Assembly: GCA_030064795.1 (NCBI GenBank)
Contig: JASJEI010000039.1
Location: 1 to 43,499, forward strand
Direction: 5' to 3'
Origin: Pleurocapsa sp. MO_226.B13
Lineage (GTDB): Bacteria > Cyanobacteriota > Cyanobacteriia > Cyanobacteriales > Xenococcaceae
DNA length: 43,499 nucleotides
Below the pieces are notes generated by a model that was not told where the DNA came from, did not search any database, and saw only the letters and a list, made by a program, of their open reading frames with translations. Shown piece after piece: positions 17,961-27,522 of the stretch; positions within the stretch are counted from its first letter, which is position 1, and every line of letters begins with the position of its first letter. The translations under genes and the position numbers were made by a program.

Positions 17961-19154
17961 TTATTTATACTGACGTTTTTCCTCGATACCATAGGTCAAA
18001 TAGTGAAACTTTGCGTTTATTCCAGCCTGAGCTACATCAGGATTTAATTTCAGATAAATTGCATCATTAAAATCAGCAGGAAGATAGCGTTGAAGACGTT
18101 CTGGGGTAAAATACTGGGGATTTAGTACTCCAAAAATTTTTTTCAGTGTAGGAATAACATCAGTTTCTTCATTTACGAGGGATGGTTTTATGGCGATCAA
18201 GGAAGTTGCTGAGGCGATTTCCAATTGCACAGAGGGCGGAATTGAACTGACTAATTCAGCATGTAGTTGCAAAAAATCTTGCGTCGGCACGATCAAATCT
18301 GAAACCTTAAGTTTCAGCAGCTTTTTTCTCAGATTACTCGGAAGAGAATTACTCCATTTTTGCAATATCCAAGAGATAGACCAAATTACAGTACAACCAG
18401 CATTGACTTCTTGATGTAATATATCCAAATTGGAGAATAAATTGGCTAACCCTTGATGGGTCATATTGTAGTAATGATGGGGGTAACCGTGATAGGGCTG
18501 TAGATGAGGAACTACAGAATAGAGTATTCCACCAGGCTTTAAACACCTAACAATTTCTTGGGCGCAGGCAAAAGGGTCTTTGATATGTTCTAACACCGCA
18601 AAACTAAAAATACAATCGAACACTGAATCTTTATAAGGTAATTTTTCACCAACACTTACTACATCGGTAGAAACGTATTTGACAATTTCATGATTAACAA
18701 TGTTGCTGCAATTAAATCGTCTAAAACCAGCACCCAAGTCTAATATAAGACCTTGATTATAGTGTTCTATTAGTTGAAGAGCTATAGAATCATAGGGATT
18801 CTGACTTATATTATCGCTTTCAACTATGTGGAAATCATTTTTGATGTCTTCGTCTAAAAAATTATAAAAACAAACATCAAATAATTCTCCAAACCCTTCT
18901 AAATAATTCTCTTGATTATACTCTTCCTTGAGTACCTTCTTGATTTTGGCTATTTTATACTTTTTAAGCTCTTTAATCCGATCGATATTTAACTGTAGTC
19001 TCTTTTCTCTCTTACCTTGGTCGATAAAATGTTCTTTACCACTGGAAATTTTATTATTTAATAAAGATTCATAGACATCTGGATTAAATAATAGATAAGC
19101 CTGTTCGTTAAAAGTATCTAGGGTTGGTTTTTCTAAAAAGTCAATAGTTTCCAT
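17961..19154 (-). CDS. Class I SAM methyltransferase flanked by NPDV modules
   Basis: Central Methyltransf_11-like domain (about 110-245): SAM-binding LILDLGAGFRRF, STDVVSVGEKLPYKDSVFD and FAVLEHIKDPFACAQE, then CLKPGGILYSVVP. An atypical YHGYPHHYYNMT segment follows, seen in methyltransferases acting on glycans. The ends carry two similar ~45-residue modules, FNEQAYLLFNPDVYESL at 15-31 and DAIYLKLNPDVAQAG near 368-382, each followed by a FI/YL-x-x-GK/IxEKR ending. NPDV modules recur in cyanobacterial glycosyltransferases and surface-polysaccharide proteins. There is no signal peptide. The substrate is unknown, probably a polysaccharide or O-antigen-like glycan. Codons are more AT-rich than in the neighbours, so transfer is possible. 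Confidence 0.85.
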   Translation of the reverse strand: METIDFLEKPTLDTFNEQAYLLFNPDVYESLLNNKISSGKEHFIDQGKREKRLQLNIDRIKELKKYKIAKIKKVLKEEYNQENYLEGFGELFDVCFYNFLDEDIKNDFHIVESDNISQNPYDSIALQLIEHYNQGLILDLGAGFRRFNCSNIVNHEIVKYVSTDVVSVGEKLPYKDSVFDCIFSFAVLEHIKDPFACAQEIVRCLKPGGILYSVVPHLQPYHGYPHHYYNMTHQGLANLFSNLDILHQEVNAGCTVIWSISWILQKWSNSLPSNLRKKLLKLKVSDLIVPTQDFLQLHAELVSSIPPSVQLEIASATSLIAIKPSLVNEETDVIPTLKKIFGVLNPQYFTPERLQRYLPADFNDAIYLKLNPDVAQAGINAKFHYLTYGIEEKRQYK

Positions 19155-19692
19155 AATATTTTTTATTTAGACTTTAGCAATTTATCCAATACTTAAACCA
19201 TAAATTAGATATCTTGATCGTCTAGACGGATTTCTTAAGACTGCCATAATAACCAAATAAACAGGAATAAACCGTTGCGGAAAAACGATGCGAGAACTTT
19301 GTGACAGTAAAGTCTCTGTCGTTTTTGAATATCTTTTTGAAGGACAATCTCGACCAGGGTGGAAACTAAGAAATAGCGGATGAATTAGTTTTGGCTCGCA
19401 AGCAGAAATTGCCATCCAATAAAGAGCGATCGCTTTTTGAGTGACAAGCTTCTGCTCTAGCTGATGTAAGTCCTTTTTCGCTTTATCTCTAATGTTCTGT
19501 AGAGACTATCGGATATACACTAAACAGCAAAAGATTGCTGACACTCAAATATATCAAAAAAACGGTTGTGTTGCAAAAAATCCCCAAAATATTTCTGTGA
19601 TTGACTCAAATTATCAGCCAAACCCCCAGGCGAGTCCGCTTACAAATTTTCCCAGCCGATCGTCGCCAGCACAAAATAACACCTATTAGTAA
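19155..19692. other. Gene-free 538-bp stretch
   Basis: No coding region with a plausible start, binding site and homology is apparent. A 31-codon plus-strand frame from 19288 and a 77-codon minus-strand frame at 19182-19415 are unsupported. A GTTGTGTTGCAAAAAA stretch near 19563 resembles ends of some insertion sequences but has no partner. Confidence 0.5.
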
Positions 19693-20640
19693 TTACAAAA
19701 GAGCCAAGGTAGCTTTGGCAATTTCTTCAATATGGCGAATATCCGTACCGCAGCAACCACCAAGAATATTTAAGTCGGGTAAGAGAGATTTGAGTTTTTG
19801 ATAGTGAATACCAAGTTCGATAGGATTACCGTCGTCTAATTCTTCCGCTTCATCTAGTTCCGCGTGACTTTTAATCGAAGCATTAGCTCTGATGGCTTTA
19901 ATTCTTTTTAACCAGTCTCCCTTACTTTGGAAAACAGGGGCAAAATGCATCGGATGGGCGCAGTTAATCATGTAGTAGATAGGTGCGTAATCGGTGGCAC
20001 GATCTACAAAGGCGATCGCTTCTGGGAGAGAATGACCTGTGGGTAATTTACCATCAGTTTCGACTGTAAACGAGATTACCACTGGCATCTTGGCTTTTTG
20101 AGCAGCACGGGCAATACCGATCGCTTCTTCTGGATAGGTAATCGTCATTGCCGTTACCAGATCGGCGTTAGTTTGAGCAAAAGTCTCGATTTGGTCGGTA
20201 TGGTAATATTCTGCTTCTTTTTCGCTCATCAATTCTGTAGGATTGTAACCATCACCTCTAGGGCCAATACAGCCACTAATGACCATCGGGGTTTTATCGT
20301 TTTCGTATTCATCTCGGATGTCTTCCAATAGTGCGATCGCCAAATGATTAAAAGCAGCAAGGTCGATTGAGGAATATCCTAACTTAGCTCCCCAGTCCTG
20401 ATTTGCTCTCCAGGTTACGCTTTCGAGAATAAAGCCTACCCGGTATTTTTGAGCTAGTCGTGCATAGTTGCGAAAGTACTTCAATATACTATGATATCCA
20501 AAGGAGTCTTTTAACAGATCGAAAGCTGCAAAATACGGTAAGTTATGCCCTTGATGAAAAATAAGTGTGGTTTCAGTACCGCCATCAGTTAGAAACAGTC
20601 GCTCGCTAAGTTGGGGTAAGTTATGTCTGTACTTTGCCAT
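19693..20640 (-). CDS. Homocysteine S-methyltransferase-family enzyme
   Basis: Zinc-dependent methyltransferase (MHT/BHMT family) expected to transfer methyl from S-methylmethionine or a betaine-like donor to homocysteine or a related thiol. TDGGTETTLIF at 18-28 is the N-terminal barrel motif; zinc ligands are Cys in YYMINCAHP and the paired Cys of ILGGCCGTD near the C-terminus. The 315-residue length fits stand-alone members. No met gene is adjacent. The exact donor and acceptor are uncertain because this family also includes enzymes of unknown substrate. The start ATG at 20640 is the only reasonable one. Confidence 0.9.
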   Translation of the reverse strand: MAKYRHNLPQLSERLFLTDGGTETTLIFHQGHNLPYFAAFDLLKDSFGYHSILKYFRNYARLAQKYRVGFILESVTWRANQDWGAKLGYSSIDLAAFNHLAIALLEDIRDEYENDKTPMVISGCIGPRGDGYNPTELMSEKEAEYYHTDQIETFAQTNADLVTAMTITYPEEAIGIARAAQKAKMPVVISFTVETDGKLPTGHSLPEAIAFVDRATDYAPIYYMINCAHPMHFAPVFQSKGDWLKRIKAIRANASIKSHAELDEAEELDDGNPIELGIHYQKLKSLLPDLNILGGCCGTDIRHIEEIAKATLALL

Positions 20641-20840
20641 GGTTGGTTTTTCGCTTGATTTTTAGTCAATAAATTGATTTATGCTCTGTATGTCAATCAA
20701 TTTAAAAAGCGATCGGGAATAACCAGAGAATTTTGTCTGATATTTATGCCTCAAAAAATGATAAGTATTTAAAGATTTTTTCAACTATTAACCATCAACA
20801 AAGTAAAATCTGGCTAGCCAATTTCACAAGGTTAGTAAGA

Positions 20841-21296
20841 TTAAGGATTTGGATTTGATTTAGTAGACAAAACCCGAATAAATTCTAGTGGTAAACCATC
20901 AGCATCGGCAATAAAAGCCACTTCATAAACACAGTCACCAATCATCTGTTGTTGTGGCTCAAGCAAAATTTTTAAGGGCTGGATAAGTTGAGAATCGGTT
21001 TTTATTGCCGTCAATATTTTTTGTTTTAAGTTTTCGAGCCAGCTAGGTAAATCGGAGGTTAAATCGGTCAGATCGAAGGACAGATGATAGTAACCCACAT
21101 AATGCTCGTCGTAAAAAGCATCGATCGCGGGTTTTGGTTTGGGAATTTGAATCAGTTCGATTCTGCCTCCTAGTCCAGTCATCCAACACCCTAAAGTGTA
21201 TCCCGTAGTAAAACGTTCTCGGACAGTAAAATCTAACTGCTCGTAAAAGGCGATCGCCCTGTGGATATCTGCGGTACGAATTGAGGCGTGATGCAT
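20841..21296 (-). CDS. VOC-superfamily (glyoxalase-like) protein
   Basis: A 151-residue protein of the vicinal-oxygen-chelate fold, built from two beta-alpha-beta-beta-beta modules: MHHASIRTADIHRAIAFYEQ (metal His near position 2-3) and VGYYHLSFDLTDL, with ELIQIP and LPLEFIRV as the Glu-bearing strands. Such proteins include glyoxalase I, dioxygenases and binding proteins; the cyanobacterial cluster to which this belongs is usually annotated simply as VOC. The metal-ligand set (His, Glu, His, Glu) seems preserved. Function beyond that is not clear. Monocistronic. Confidence 0.85.
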   Translation of the reverse strand: MHHASIRTADIHRAIAFYEQLDFTVRERFTTGYTLGCWMTGLGGRIELIQIPKPKPAIDAFYDEHYVGYYHLSFDLTDLTSDLPSWLENLKQKILTAIKTDSQLIQPLKILLEPQQQMIGDCVYEVAFIADADGLPLEFIRVLSTKSNPNP

Positions 21297-21320
21297 TATT
21301 TTATCGCTTGGTGAATATTA

Positions 21321-21341
21321 GTTAGTGGTTAGTGGTTAGTT
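21321..21341. repeat. Heptanucleotide tandem repeat (GTTAGTG, 3 copies)
   Basis: Two GTTAGTG units and one GTTAGTT unit lie upstream of the VOC gene, followed by a pyrimidine-rich stretch (21345-21430) with CTCCCCCAC-type repeats. No gene is present in 21297-21453. Confidence 0.7.
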
Positions 21342-21453
21342 ATTTCTTCCCACCCCCTCCAATCTCCCCCATTTTCCTTCTCCTTCTCCTTCCTCACCTC
21401 CCCCACCTCCCCCACCTTCTCGTTCTTTATTCCTTAAAAAAAATTAGGAGCCT

Positions 21454-21960
21454 CTACTCAAATAGAAAACGATAAGGATAGTGACGGGGTACACCAGGCT
21501 CTTTTTCGAGAGTGAAATTGATAATATCCCAGTAGGGTTCGGAGTTTTCTTTGGGACTAAAGCTAATTGGCAAACCGTAGAGCTTGGGAGATTTGAATTC
21601 TGGGCTATCTCGCCAGGGATGACTACGCCCCAAATAAGAACTAACTAAATCTCGGTAGCGGTGAGCAATAATCACCTTGGTGGCGCGATAACCTTCGGTA
21701 TATAGAGCATCCAAGGCTTCATGAATTTCAAATCGAATCCCGTCAGGATGAGTGTGCTGACGATACCATTGTTTTTCCCAACGTCGCCAACGTCTACCAG
21801 AAGGTAAGTGAATTAATTCTTCGAGCTTGGGATCGGCTTCAAAAGCACCATGACGGCTACAGAGATATGTATCTGTCAGGGTGAGCGCGGGAATCAACTG
21901 CCGACAGTGAGGGCAGATTATTTCGGGGCCGAATACAGGATATTGTAAAGCTAAATTCAT
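21454..21960 (-). CDS. Conserved cyanobacterial protein with CxxC motif (TIGR02652-like)
   Basis: A 168-residue protein with an N-terminal zinc-ribbon-like segment, ICPHC at 15-19 and a further Cys/His pair at CSRHG (33-37), then a basic RRWRRWEKQWYRQH stretch and a conserved C-terminal half (YGLPISFSP, YPYRFLFE). It resembles a family of unknown function confined to cyanobacteria; I recall it as TIGR02652 but could not check this. Metal binding is likely from the four Cys/His positions. It has no signal peptide or TM helix. Divergent from the carbonic-anhydrase-like gene. Confidence 0.7.
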   Translation of the reverse strand: MNLALQYPVFGPEIICPHCRQLIPALTLTDTYLCSRHGAFEADPKLEELIHLPSGRRWRRWEKQWYRQHTHPDGIRFEIHEALDALYTEGYRATKVIIAHRYRDLVSSYLGRSHPWRDSPEFKSPKLYGLPISFSPKENSEPYWDIINFTLEKEPGVPRHYPYRFLFE

Positions 21961-22052
21961 ATATCAAAAATATTATTCTTCTACCTTATAACACGGCTTA
22001 CTATTGTTAGGCTCAATTGTCTCAAGATCGTCTAAATAGTTTATTTATCATC

Positions 22053-22580
22053 ATGACTCAATCTCAAAATTCTTATTGGTCTAGTCCCGATTTATCTTTA
22101 GCAGCTTTTGTAGCAGATAACGCTACGGTAATGGGGAATGTCTCTCTAGCAGAAGGTTCTAGCGTCTGGTATGGAGCGGTATTAAGGGGCGATGTGGAAC
22201 GAATTGTTATCGGTGAATTTACTAACGTCCAAGATGGGGCAATTTTGCATGGCGATCCTGGTAAACCAACTATTTTAGAAAGCTATGTAACCGTCGGTCA
22301 TCGAGCGGTAATTCATTCTGCTCGCATAGAAACTGGCTGTCTGATCGGAATTGGAGCGATTATTCTCGATGGAGTTACCGTCGGGGCGGGCAGTGTTGTG
22401 GGGGCGGGAAGTGTAGTCACCAAAGATCTTCCTCCGCGATCGCTTGTTGTTGGCGTACCAGCCCGCAGAATTAAACAGGTTGATGAAAAACAAGTACAAG
22501 AACTATTGGAACACGCTCGTCATTATCAACAACTAGCTAAAGTCCACGCTGGTACGGGGACAGATTTAGGTTTTTGTTAA
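22053..22580 (+). CDS. Gamma-carbonic-anhydrase-like left-handed beta-helix protein
   Basis: Trimeric hexapeptide-repeat protein of the YrdA/gamma-CA family. The three zinc-type histidines are present in [16 protein letters not shown] (two His), and the repeating [LIV]-G-x-x-x-x pattern covers about 15-140. A C-terminal helix (about 145-175) packs on the trimer. I use the ATG at 22053 (175 residues); an upstream in-frame TTG at 22017 has no advantage. Residues needed for carbonic anhydrase activity in CcmM/Cam (the acidic loop) are short or absent, so catalysis is uncertain. It is not in a ccm cluster. Confidence 0.9.
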   Translation: MTQSQNSYWSSPDLSLAAFVADNATVMGNVSLAEGSSVWYGAVLRGDVERIVIGEFTNVQDGAILHGDPGKPTILESYVTVGHRAVIHSARIETGCLIGIGAIILDGVTVGAGSVVGAGSVVTKDLPPRSLVVGVPARRIKQVDEKQVQELLEHARHYQQLAKVHAGTGTDLGFC

Positions 22581-22673
22581 GCTAGAATTAAAGCTACTTT
22601 AATCTGAATCGATTTTTTTGTTAATCTTTAGTTTACAAGAAATTAGACTCTTGTTTATCTAAAATTAACTTAA

Positions 22674-23987
22674 ATGAAAAAATCAATTGTCTTCCAAGAT
22701 TACCTAGCTGTCTTGCCTCAACAGCCGGAAACTCTGGCAATTTTGCGTAGTAATGCTTTGTTTTGGCAGGAAAAAAGAGAAACAAGACAGCTAGATCTAG
22801 ACGATGTGGTTGGTGTTTCTCTAGTCGAGCGACAAGAAGATAATTTTCCCTGTTTGTTGGTACACGCCTATCCTGTAGTTAAGACTGGTAACGGCAAAAA
22901 ACAACAAAGAAGATTACAAGAATATTATTTTACCTGTCCCAATCTCGAAGTGCGATCGCGATGGCAACGGGCAATTAACAATACTCTCGTCGGCAAACCC
23001 CCAGAGGCGACTGCATCGCCAAGACATTTACAAATAATTATTAATCCCGTCAGTGGCAAAAAACAAGCAGCACAAATCTTCGAGCAAGTCCGCCCTTTAT
23101 TCGATCGCAGTTATCTCAGATATAGTGTAAGAGAAACATATAATGCGGGAGACACCAAAGAACTAGCCCGAAATCTCAACCTAGCCGATACAGATGGTTT
23201 GGTGATTGTCGGAGGAGATGGCACAGTTCACGAGGCGATCGCGGGTTTAATGAGTCGTCCTGACTGGCAAGAGGCAATTAAGCTGACTATTGGGATCGTT
23301 CCTGGGGGGACTGCCAATGGTTTATCTAAATCTCTGTTGGCATTATCTGGAGAAACTTATGACCCTCTCAATGCTGCTTTTGCGATCGCGAAAAATAAAC
23401 AGCAAAGCTTCGATCTGGCTGCTGTCAGACAAAATGGAGCAAAGTACTATAGTTTTCTGTCTCTAGCTTGGGGTTTAATTAGTGATGTTGACATTAAATC
23501 AGAAAAGCTCAAGTTTTTGGGTTCGTTGAGATTCGATTTATATGCTTTGTTCTCGATCTGTCTGTTGCGTACCTATCGGGGGCGATTTTCTTTTATTCTC
23601 CACCCAGATTGTCAGAATTCAAAACGAGCAGTTTCTCAGCAGGGAGAGTGGCTGGTGATTGAAGATGATTTTATTTTCCTTTGGGCGATGAATACTCCCT
23701 GGGCCGCCCACGACATGAACGTTACCCCCTATGCTCGGTTAAATGATGGAGCGATCGATGTCTTAGTTATGCGTAAAGGGACATCCCGTCTGGAACTTGT
23801 CAAGGCACTTTTGCGCTGTGGAAAAGGAGAACATCTCGATTTACCCCATATGGAATATTACAAAGTGCGCTCCTTTCGTCTCGAACCACTAACCCCGAAA
23901 GGTCTTTTAGTCGTGGATGGCGAACCTGTAGATTATTCGCCTGTAGAAATGGAGATATTACCTAGCTTGGCTTGTATTAACGGATAA
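22674..23987 (+). CDS. Sphingosine/diacylglycerol-kinase-like lipid kinase
   Basis: DAGK catalytic domain protein of 437 residues expected to phosphorylate a lipid hydroxyl with ATP. Motifs: LQIIINPVSGKK (about 120-131), the nucleotide loop VIVGGDGTVHEAIAG (about 177-191), IGIVPGGTANGLSKS (about 207-221), and the C-terminal GLLVVDGEPVDY. The N-terminal ~110 residues are not a leader but resemble the PH-like front part of eukaryotic sphingosine and ceramide kinases (VVGVSLVE, RRLQEYYFTCPNLEVRSRWQ). That is richer than the short bacterial YegS/DgkB form. The substrate is unknown; glycerolipid or a long-chain base are both possible. Convergent with the next gene, 3 bp apart. Confidence 0.87.
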   Translation: MKKSIVFQDYLAVLPQQPETLAILRSNALFWQEKRETRQLDLDDVVGVSLVERQEDNFPCLLVHAYPVVKTGNGKKQQRRLQEYYFTCPNLEVRSRWQRAINNTLVGKPPEATASPRHLQIIINPVSGKKQAAQIFEQVRPLFDRSYLRYSVRETYNAGDTKELARNLNLADTDGLVIVGGDGTVHEAIAGLMSRPDWQEAIKLTIGIVPGGTANGLSKSLLALSGETYDPLNAAFAIAKNKQQSFDLAAVRQNGAKYYSFLSLAWGLISDVDIKSEKLKFLGSLRFDLYALFSICLLRTYRGRFSFILHPDCQNSKRAVSQQGEWLVIEDDFIFLWAMNTPWAAHDMNVTPYARLNDGAIDVLVMRKGTSRLELVKALLRCGKGEHLDLPHMEYYKVRSFRLEPLTPKGLLVVDGEPVDYSPVEMEILPSLACING

Positions 23988-23990
23988 AAA

Positions 23991-24365
23991 TTAAGAATTA
24001 ATCCATTTCCAAAGGGGGTGTTTGGGGCCAGTGGTCAGAATTTTTTCTACTTGTTTTTCTAGCTTGCGCCGTTCAGAGGCTGGTAAACCCCAAATCAGAT
24101 TGCGACTTTGCCAGACCAAAACCGAAACAGTAACGCCGATACAGAAAGCCAGACAGATGGTTGGCACAAAATTGAAGTGCAACCCATAATATACTGCGGC
24201 CCAGGTAAAGTAATCAAAAACCAGAGCAATTTCTTCCCTTAGATTCCAAACAGCATAAGTCCCCAGGGTAAGCCAGCTAGCCAAAACAAACAACCAACGA
24301 CCATAGATAGATAATTGATAGAGTTTAGCTACTTTTTGCTGGAAATCAGATTTAAATTTGCTCAT
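23991..24365 (-). CDS. Small membrane protein of unknown function
   Basis: A 124-residue protein with two hydrophobic segments (about 22-42 and 62-86) and a charged C-terminal tail ending in KHPLWKWINS. The pattern YGRWLFVLASWLTLG and WQSRNLIWGLPASERRK recurs in cyanobacterial hypothetical proteins. No enzymatic motif is visible. It lies just downstream of secF on the same strand (52 bp gap) and may be part of the secDF transcript. Confidence 0.7.
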   Translation of the reverse strand: MSKFKSDFQQKVAKLYQLSIYGRWLFVLASWLTLGTYAVWNLREEIALVFDYFTWAAVYYGLHFNFVPTICLAFCIGVTVSVLVWQSRNLIWGLPASERRKLEKQVEKILTTGPKHPLWKWINS

Positions 24366-24417
24366 CCAAAATCAAAAAATTGAGATGTATTTTGTGAGGG
24401 CGAACCGCGATTTGTTC

Positions 24418-25374
24418 TTACTCCGATGCTGGGGTATCGGAGATTGCTACGGGATTATTGCCTTGACGATTTCTCCACCAAGCCAAAAGAGTGCTGGCAA
24501 TGAAAATACTCGAATATGCACCTAGAAGGAAACCAACAATTAAAGCTAAAGCAAAGAATTTAAGAGTTTGACCCCCAAAGAGAAAAATACCCAATAAGGG
24601 CAATAAAGTAGTCAGGGTAGTATTAACCGAACGTCCTAAAGTCTGATTTACCGCATTGTCAACAACTTCGTTAATCGATCGCTCTGGATTAGCAGTAATA
24701 TTCTCTCGAATACGGTCGTAAATTACTACGGTATCGTTAACGGAAAAACCAATAATAGTCAGCAATGCCACTAGAAACAAACTGTCAGCTTCTAAACCGA
24801 TGACCAATCCTAACAAAGAAAATATCCCTGCGGTAATCAAAACATCGTGGAATAAAGCTGCGATCGCAAATAGGGCATAGTCAAACTGAAACCGAACGCT
24901 CAGATAAACAATAATGCCAAAAAACGCGACTAACAAGGCTAAAACTCCCGAAACAAATAATTCTTCTCCAATAGTCGGTCCTACAGAGTCAATTTGCACC
25001 GTTTTGCTATCAAATACACCAACTGCTTCCCCCAGAGAACTTAATAATTGACTACGGCGATCGCCATCAATATTTTCCGTCCGTACCGAGAGAATTTGTT
25101 TATCGTCTCCTAATAGCTGAATACTGCTATTACCTAAACCCTGCCCATCGAGAACTTCCCGTACTTCGGCTGTATCTATGGGCTGGTCGCAATTTCCCGC
25201 GACCGTACAATCTCTGGCGATTTGAATCCGAGTACCACCGACAAAGTCAAGCCCAGGACGAATAGGTGCATTGAGACTAGTAAAAGAAAATACCATTGTG
25301 GCAATACTGGCGACAATCGCGATTCCAGAAATTGCCCACCATAAGCCATGCTTGTTTGTAATACTAAATTTCAT
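24418..25374 (-). CDS. secF: Protein translocase subunit SecF
   Basis: Partner of SecD in the proton-driven late step of Sec export, in plasma and thylakoid membranes. It has 318 residues: TM1 at 11-31, the family motif [12 protein letters not shown] (about 41-52), a soluble P1-like loop with SVRTENI, then five C-terminal TMs including the conserved [14 protein letters not shown] (about 215-228). The Asp and Arg of that motif, needed for proton movement, are present. It is encoded 50 bp after secD in the same direction. Confidence 0.96.
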   Translation of the reverse strand: MKFSITNKHGLWWAISGIAIVASIATMVFSFTSLNAPIRPGLDFVGGTRIQIARDCTVAGNCDQPIDTAEVREVLDGQGLGNSSIQLLGDDKQILSVRTENIDGDRRSQLLSSLGEAVGVFDSKTVQIDSVGPTIGEELFVSGVLALLVAFFGIIVYLSVRFQFDYALFAIAALFHDVLITAGIFSLLGLVIGLEADSLFLVALLTIIGFSVNDTVVIYDRIRENITANPERSINEVVDNAVNQTLGRSVNTTLTTLLPLLGIFLFGGQTLKFFALALIVGFLLGAYSSIFIASTLLAWWRNRQGNNPVAISDTPASE

Positions 25375-25424
25375 TGATTATTAATTACTAATTGCTGATA
25401 CTAGAGGCAAACAGCCGTTTACCC

Positions 25425-26840
25425 CTACTGCTTACTAACGTTGAGATTGGGACAGAATAACTCTGGTTTTTGTCGGACTTTGGGTAAACTAAGTACCACC
25501 AAAAGCATCAAGGTACGGCTACAGGTGACGGCGGTAAACATACTGACCAATACACCAATCAAGAGCGTGACCGCAAAACCTTTGACTAGACCCGAACCAA
25601 GCCATAACAGAGCCAAACAAGCGATCGCCGTAGTCACATTACTGTCTAAAATACTGGAAAATGCCCGAAAGAAACCCGACTCCACCGAACGATAGAGGGT
25701 TTTACCCGCCCGTAATTCTTCTCTAGTACGTTCAAAAATTAGCACGTTGGCATCTACTGCCATACCGATACTGAGGATAAAACCGGCAATACCAGGCAGG
25801 GTGAGGGTGACTCCAACAAGAGCATAACAGGCAAGAGTAAATAAAGCATAGGTGATTAATGCGGTATCGGCAATTAGCCCTGGTAGGCGATAGTAAACTA
25901 CCATAAAAATCAAGACTAAAACTAAACCGACACAGGCAGCAATAATACTACGACGGATACTATCTTGTCCTAAAGTTGCTCCAACGGTACGATTTTCGAC
26001 CACAGCCACAGGGAAAGGTAACGAACCACCTTTAATCTGAATTGCTAAGTCTCTTGCTCCTTCTAGGTCAAAGTTCCCCGTAATTACCGCTCTACCGCCA
26101 GCAATACCTGTATCGGCAAATTCTGGGCCGACAACGGGAGAACTAATTAACTCATCATCGAGAAAGATCCCAATACTGCGACCAGTACCAGCTAAATTTT
26201 TGGTCAATTCAGCAAACTTTCTTCCGCCAGCATCATCGAAGTTAATTGCCACTTCCCAGCGATTTCCTGTAGCGTCGGGTTGCGGACGAGCATCGGTGAG
26301 GTTTGTCCCCGTCAAACCCACAGACTCAAACAATTCGGCGATCGCCTGATTTGATTTTTGTAAAGACTCGTTAATTTCAGCTAACTGGGCGGGATCTGCC
26401 CTCTCCTCACTTTGGCTCAAAAACCTTCTTTGTGCCTGTAGCTGTCGGTTTACCTGAGACTCTGCGAGAAAGTCTCCTTCTGTACCTTGTTTTTGCTGTC
26501 TAAATTCTAGTTTTGCCGTTCCTTTTAAACGTCTTTCTGCTTCTTCGGGTTCGCTTTCTCCTGGTAGCTGAATTAAGATTTTGTCTTCCCCGATAGTTTG
26601 AACGGTGGTTTCGGAAACACCAAATTCATTGATCCGATTTTCTAAAACTCGCTGTACCGCCACCACATCTTCAGGGGTGGGTCGAACATCGGGTTGTTCT
26701 TTGGTTGGGTTTACTTGAATGGTTAATTGCGCCCCTCCTCTAAGATCGAGTCCCAACTGAGGGGGGATGGTAGTTAATATAGCGATCGCGCCCGCGACCA
26801 ATCCCAAAATTAAAATAATATAGGCTCTTTGTTTCTGCAT
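25425..26840 (-). CDS. secD: Protein translocase subunit SecD
   Basis: 471-residue SecD with an N-terminal TM (7-25), [13 protein letters not shown] (about 28-40), a periplasmic head region (about 45-285) with two ferredoxin-like parts, and the C-terminal TM block containing [22 protein letters not shown] (about 362-383). A long charged insertion at about 120-165 ([16 protein letters not shown]) extends the head, as in other cyanobacteria. First gene of the secD-secF operon. Confidence 0.96.
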   Translation of the reverse strand: MQKQRAYIILILGLVAGAIAILTTIPPQLGLDLRGGAQLTIQVNPTKEQPDVRPTPEDVVAVQRVLENRINEFGVSETTVQTIGEDKILIQLPGESEPEEAERRLKGTAKLEFRQQKQGTEGDFLAESQVNRQLQAQRRFLSQSEERADPAQLAEINESLQKSNQAIAELFESVGLTGTNLTDARPQPDATGNRWEVAINFDDAGGRKFAELTKNLAGTGRSIGIFLDDELISSPVVGPEFADTGIAGGRAVITGNFDLEGARDLAIQIKGGSLPFPVAVVENRTVGATLGQDSIRRSIIAACVGLVLVLIFMVVYYRLPGLIADTALITYALFTLACYALVGVTLTLPGIAGFILSIGMAVDANVLIFERTREELRAGKTLYRSVESGFFRAFSSILDSNVTTAIACLALLWLGSGLVKGFAVTLLIGVLVSMFTAVTCSRTLMLLVVLSLPKVRQKPELFCPNLNVSKQ

Positions 26841-26970
26841 TTACTATTACCTAGCCATAATAAATGCTATGATAAGCCTTTTTTGGAAACTTGCGAGAAT
26901 AGTTACTTTGTATTTCACCCAGCCAGGAATAGTTCGATTTATTAAAAAGTGCGATCGCCTTCTTCAGTAG

Positions 26971-27034
26971 GGTGGGCAAAAAATAATACAATTAAACTAG
27001 AAACTAGCTTTTCAACTAGAACTGATTGCCCACC
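26971..27034. repeat. Perfect inverted repeat GGTGGGCA/TGCCCACC
   Basis: Eight-bp arms at 26971-26978 and 27027-27034 span 64 bp, with CTAG-rich sequence between. It is a member of the same dispersed family as 11170-11224. It lies 130 bp upstream of secD, so a terminator role for that operon is excluded by orientation. Confidence 0.65.
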
Positions 27035-27107
27035 AAAATAACATTTATCGATGCGAGCGATCGCGTCACGATTTTAGTTGTTTGGTTGATAACTTCTATA
27101 ATAGAAA

Positions 27108-27124
27108 GGCGAGTAATGCTCGCC
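27108..27124. repeat. Short hairpin GGCGAG/CTCGCC
   Basis: A 6-bp stem at 27108-27113 and 27119-27124 with the loop TAATG, a compact dispersed palindrome. It is part of the gene-poor gap 26841-27522. Confidence 0.6.
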
Positions 27125-27134
27125 CTACTCAAAA

Positions 27135-27302
27135 CTACTTCAATTTATGACTGTGGTCGAAGTAAAGGGCTGCACTGAGGAAAGAATTAAGGCCAGAATC
27201 AACTTCTACAATATACCAGTCGTCATTAGTTCTTACCAGACCATTGGTAAGTAGCACTCTTTCTAGGTAGTTTATATTTTCAACAGTTTGTCTGGTATTA
27301 TT
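27135..27302 (-). pseudogene. Possible C-terminal gene remnant
   Basis: The minus strand reads about 55 codons without a stop (…YLERVLLTNGLVRTNDDWY…, ending in FDHSHKLK and TAG at 27135-27137), with a stop immediately upstream and no start or binding site. The composition looks protein-like (WYIVEVDSG) rather than random. I do not recognise the family. It may be the tail of a decayed gene; it could also be chance. Confidence 0.35.
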
Positions 27303-27522
27303 TGGTTAAAAATCAAGGTTAATAGTCATATTATTTAAATTTTTATTGATAGCTAAATGTGAGTTTTATTGATGTCTTCAGTAAGATTATAAATGTAGAT
27401 AATAAGCTAATGCAACAGGTATTTTTTAAAAAAAGAACACGATCTGCCCAGTTTATCTACGAGTGAAAAAACTATAATTAAAAAACTGAAAGCTCTATTT
27501 GCAAAATACACAAGCAACTTAA

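Noticed and set aside
19182..19415. 77-codon minus-strand ORF
   Set aside because: Low-complexity, no ribosome binding site, no family resemblance.
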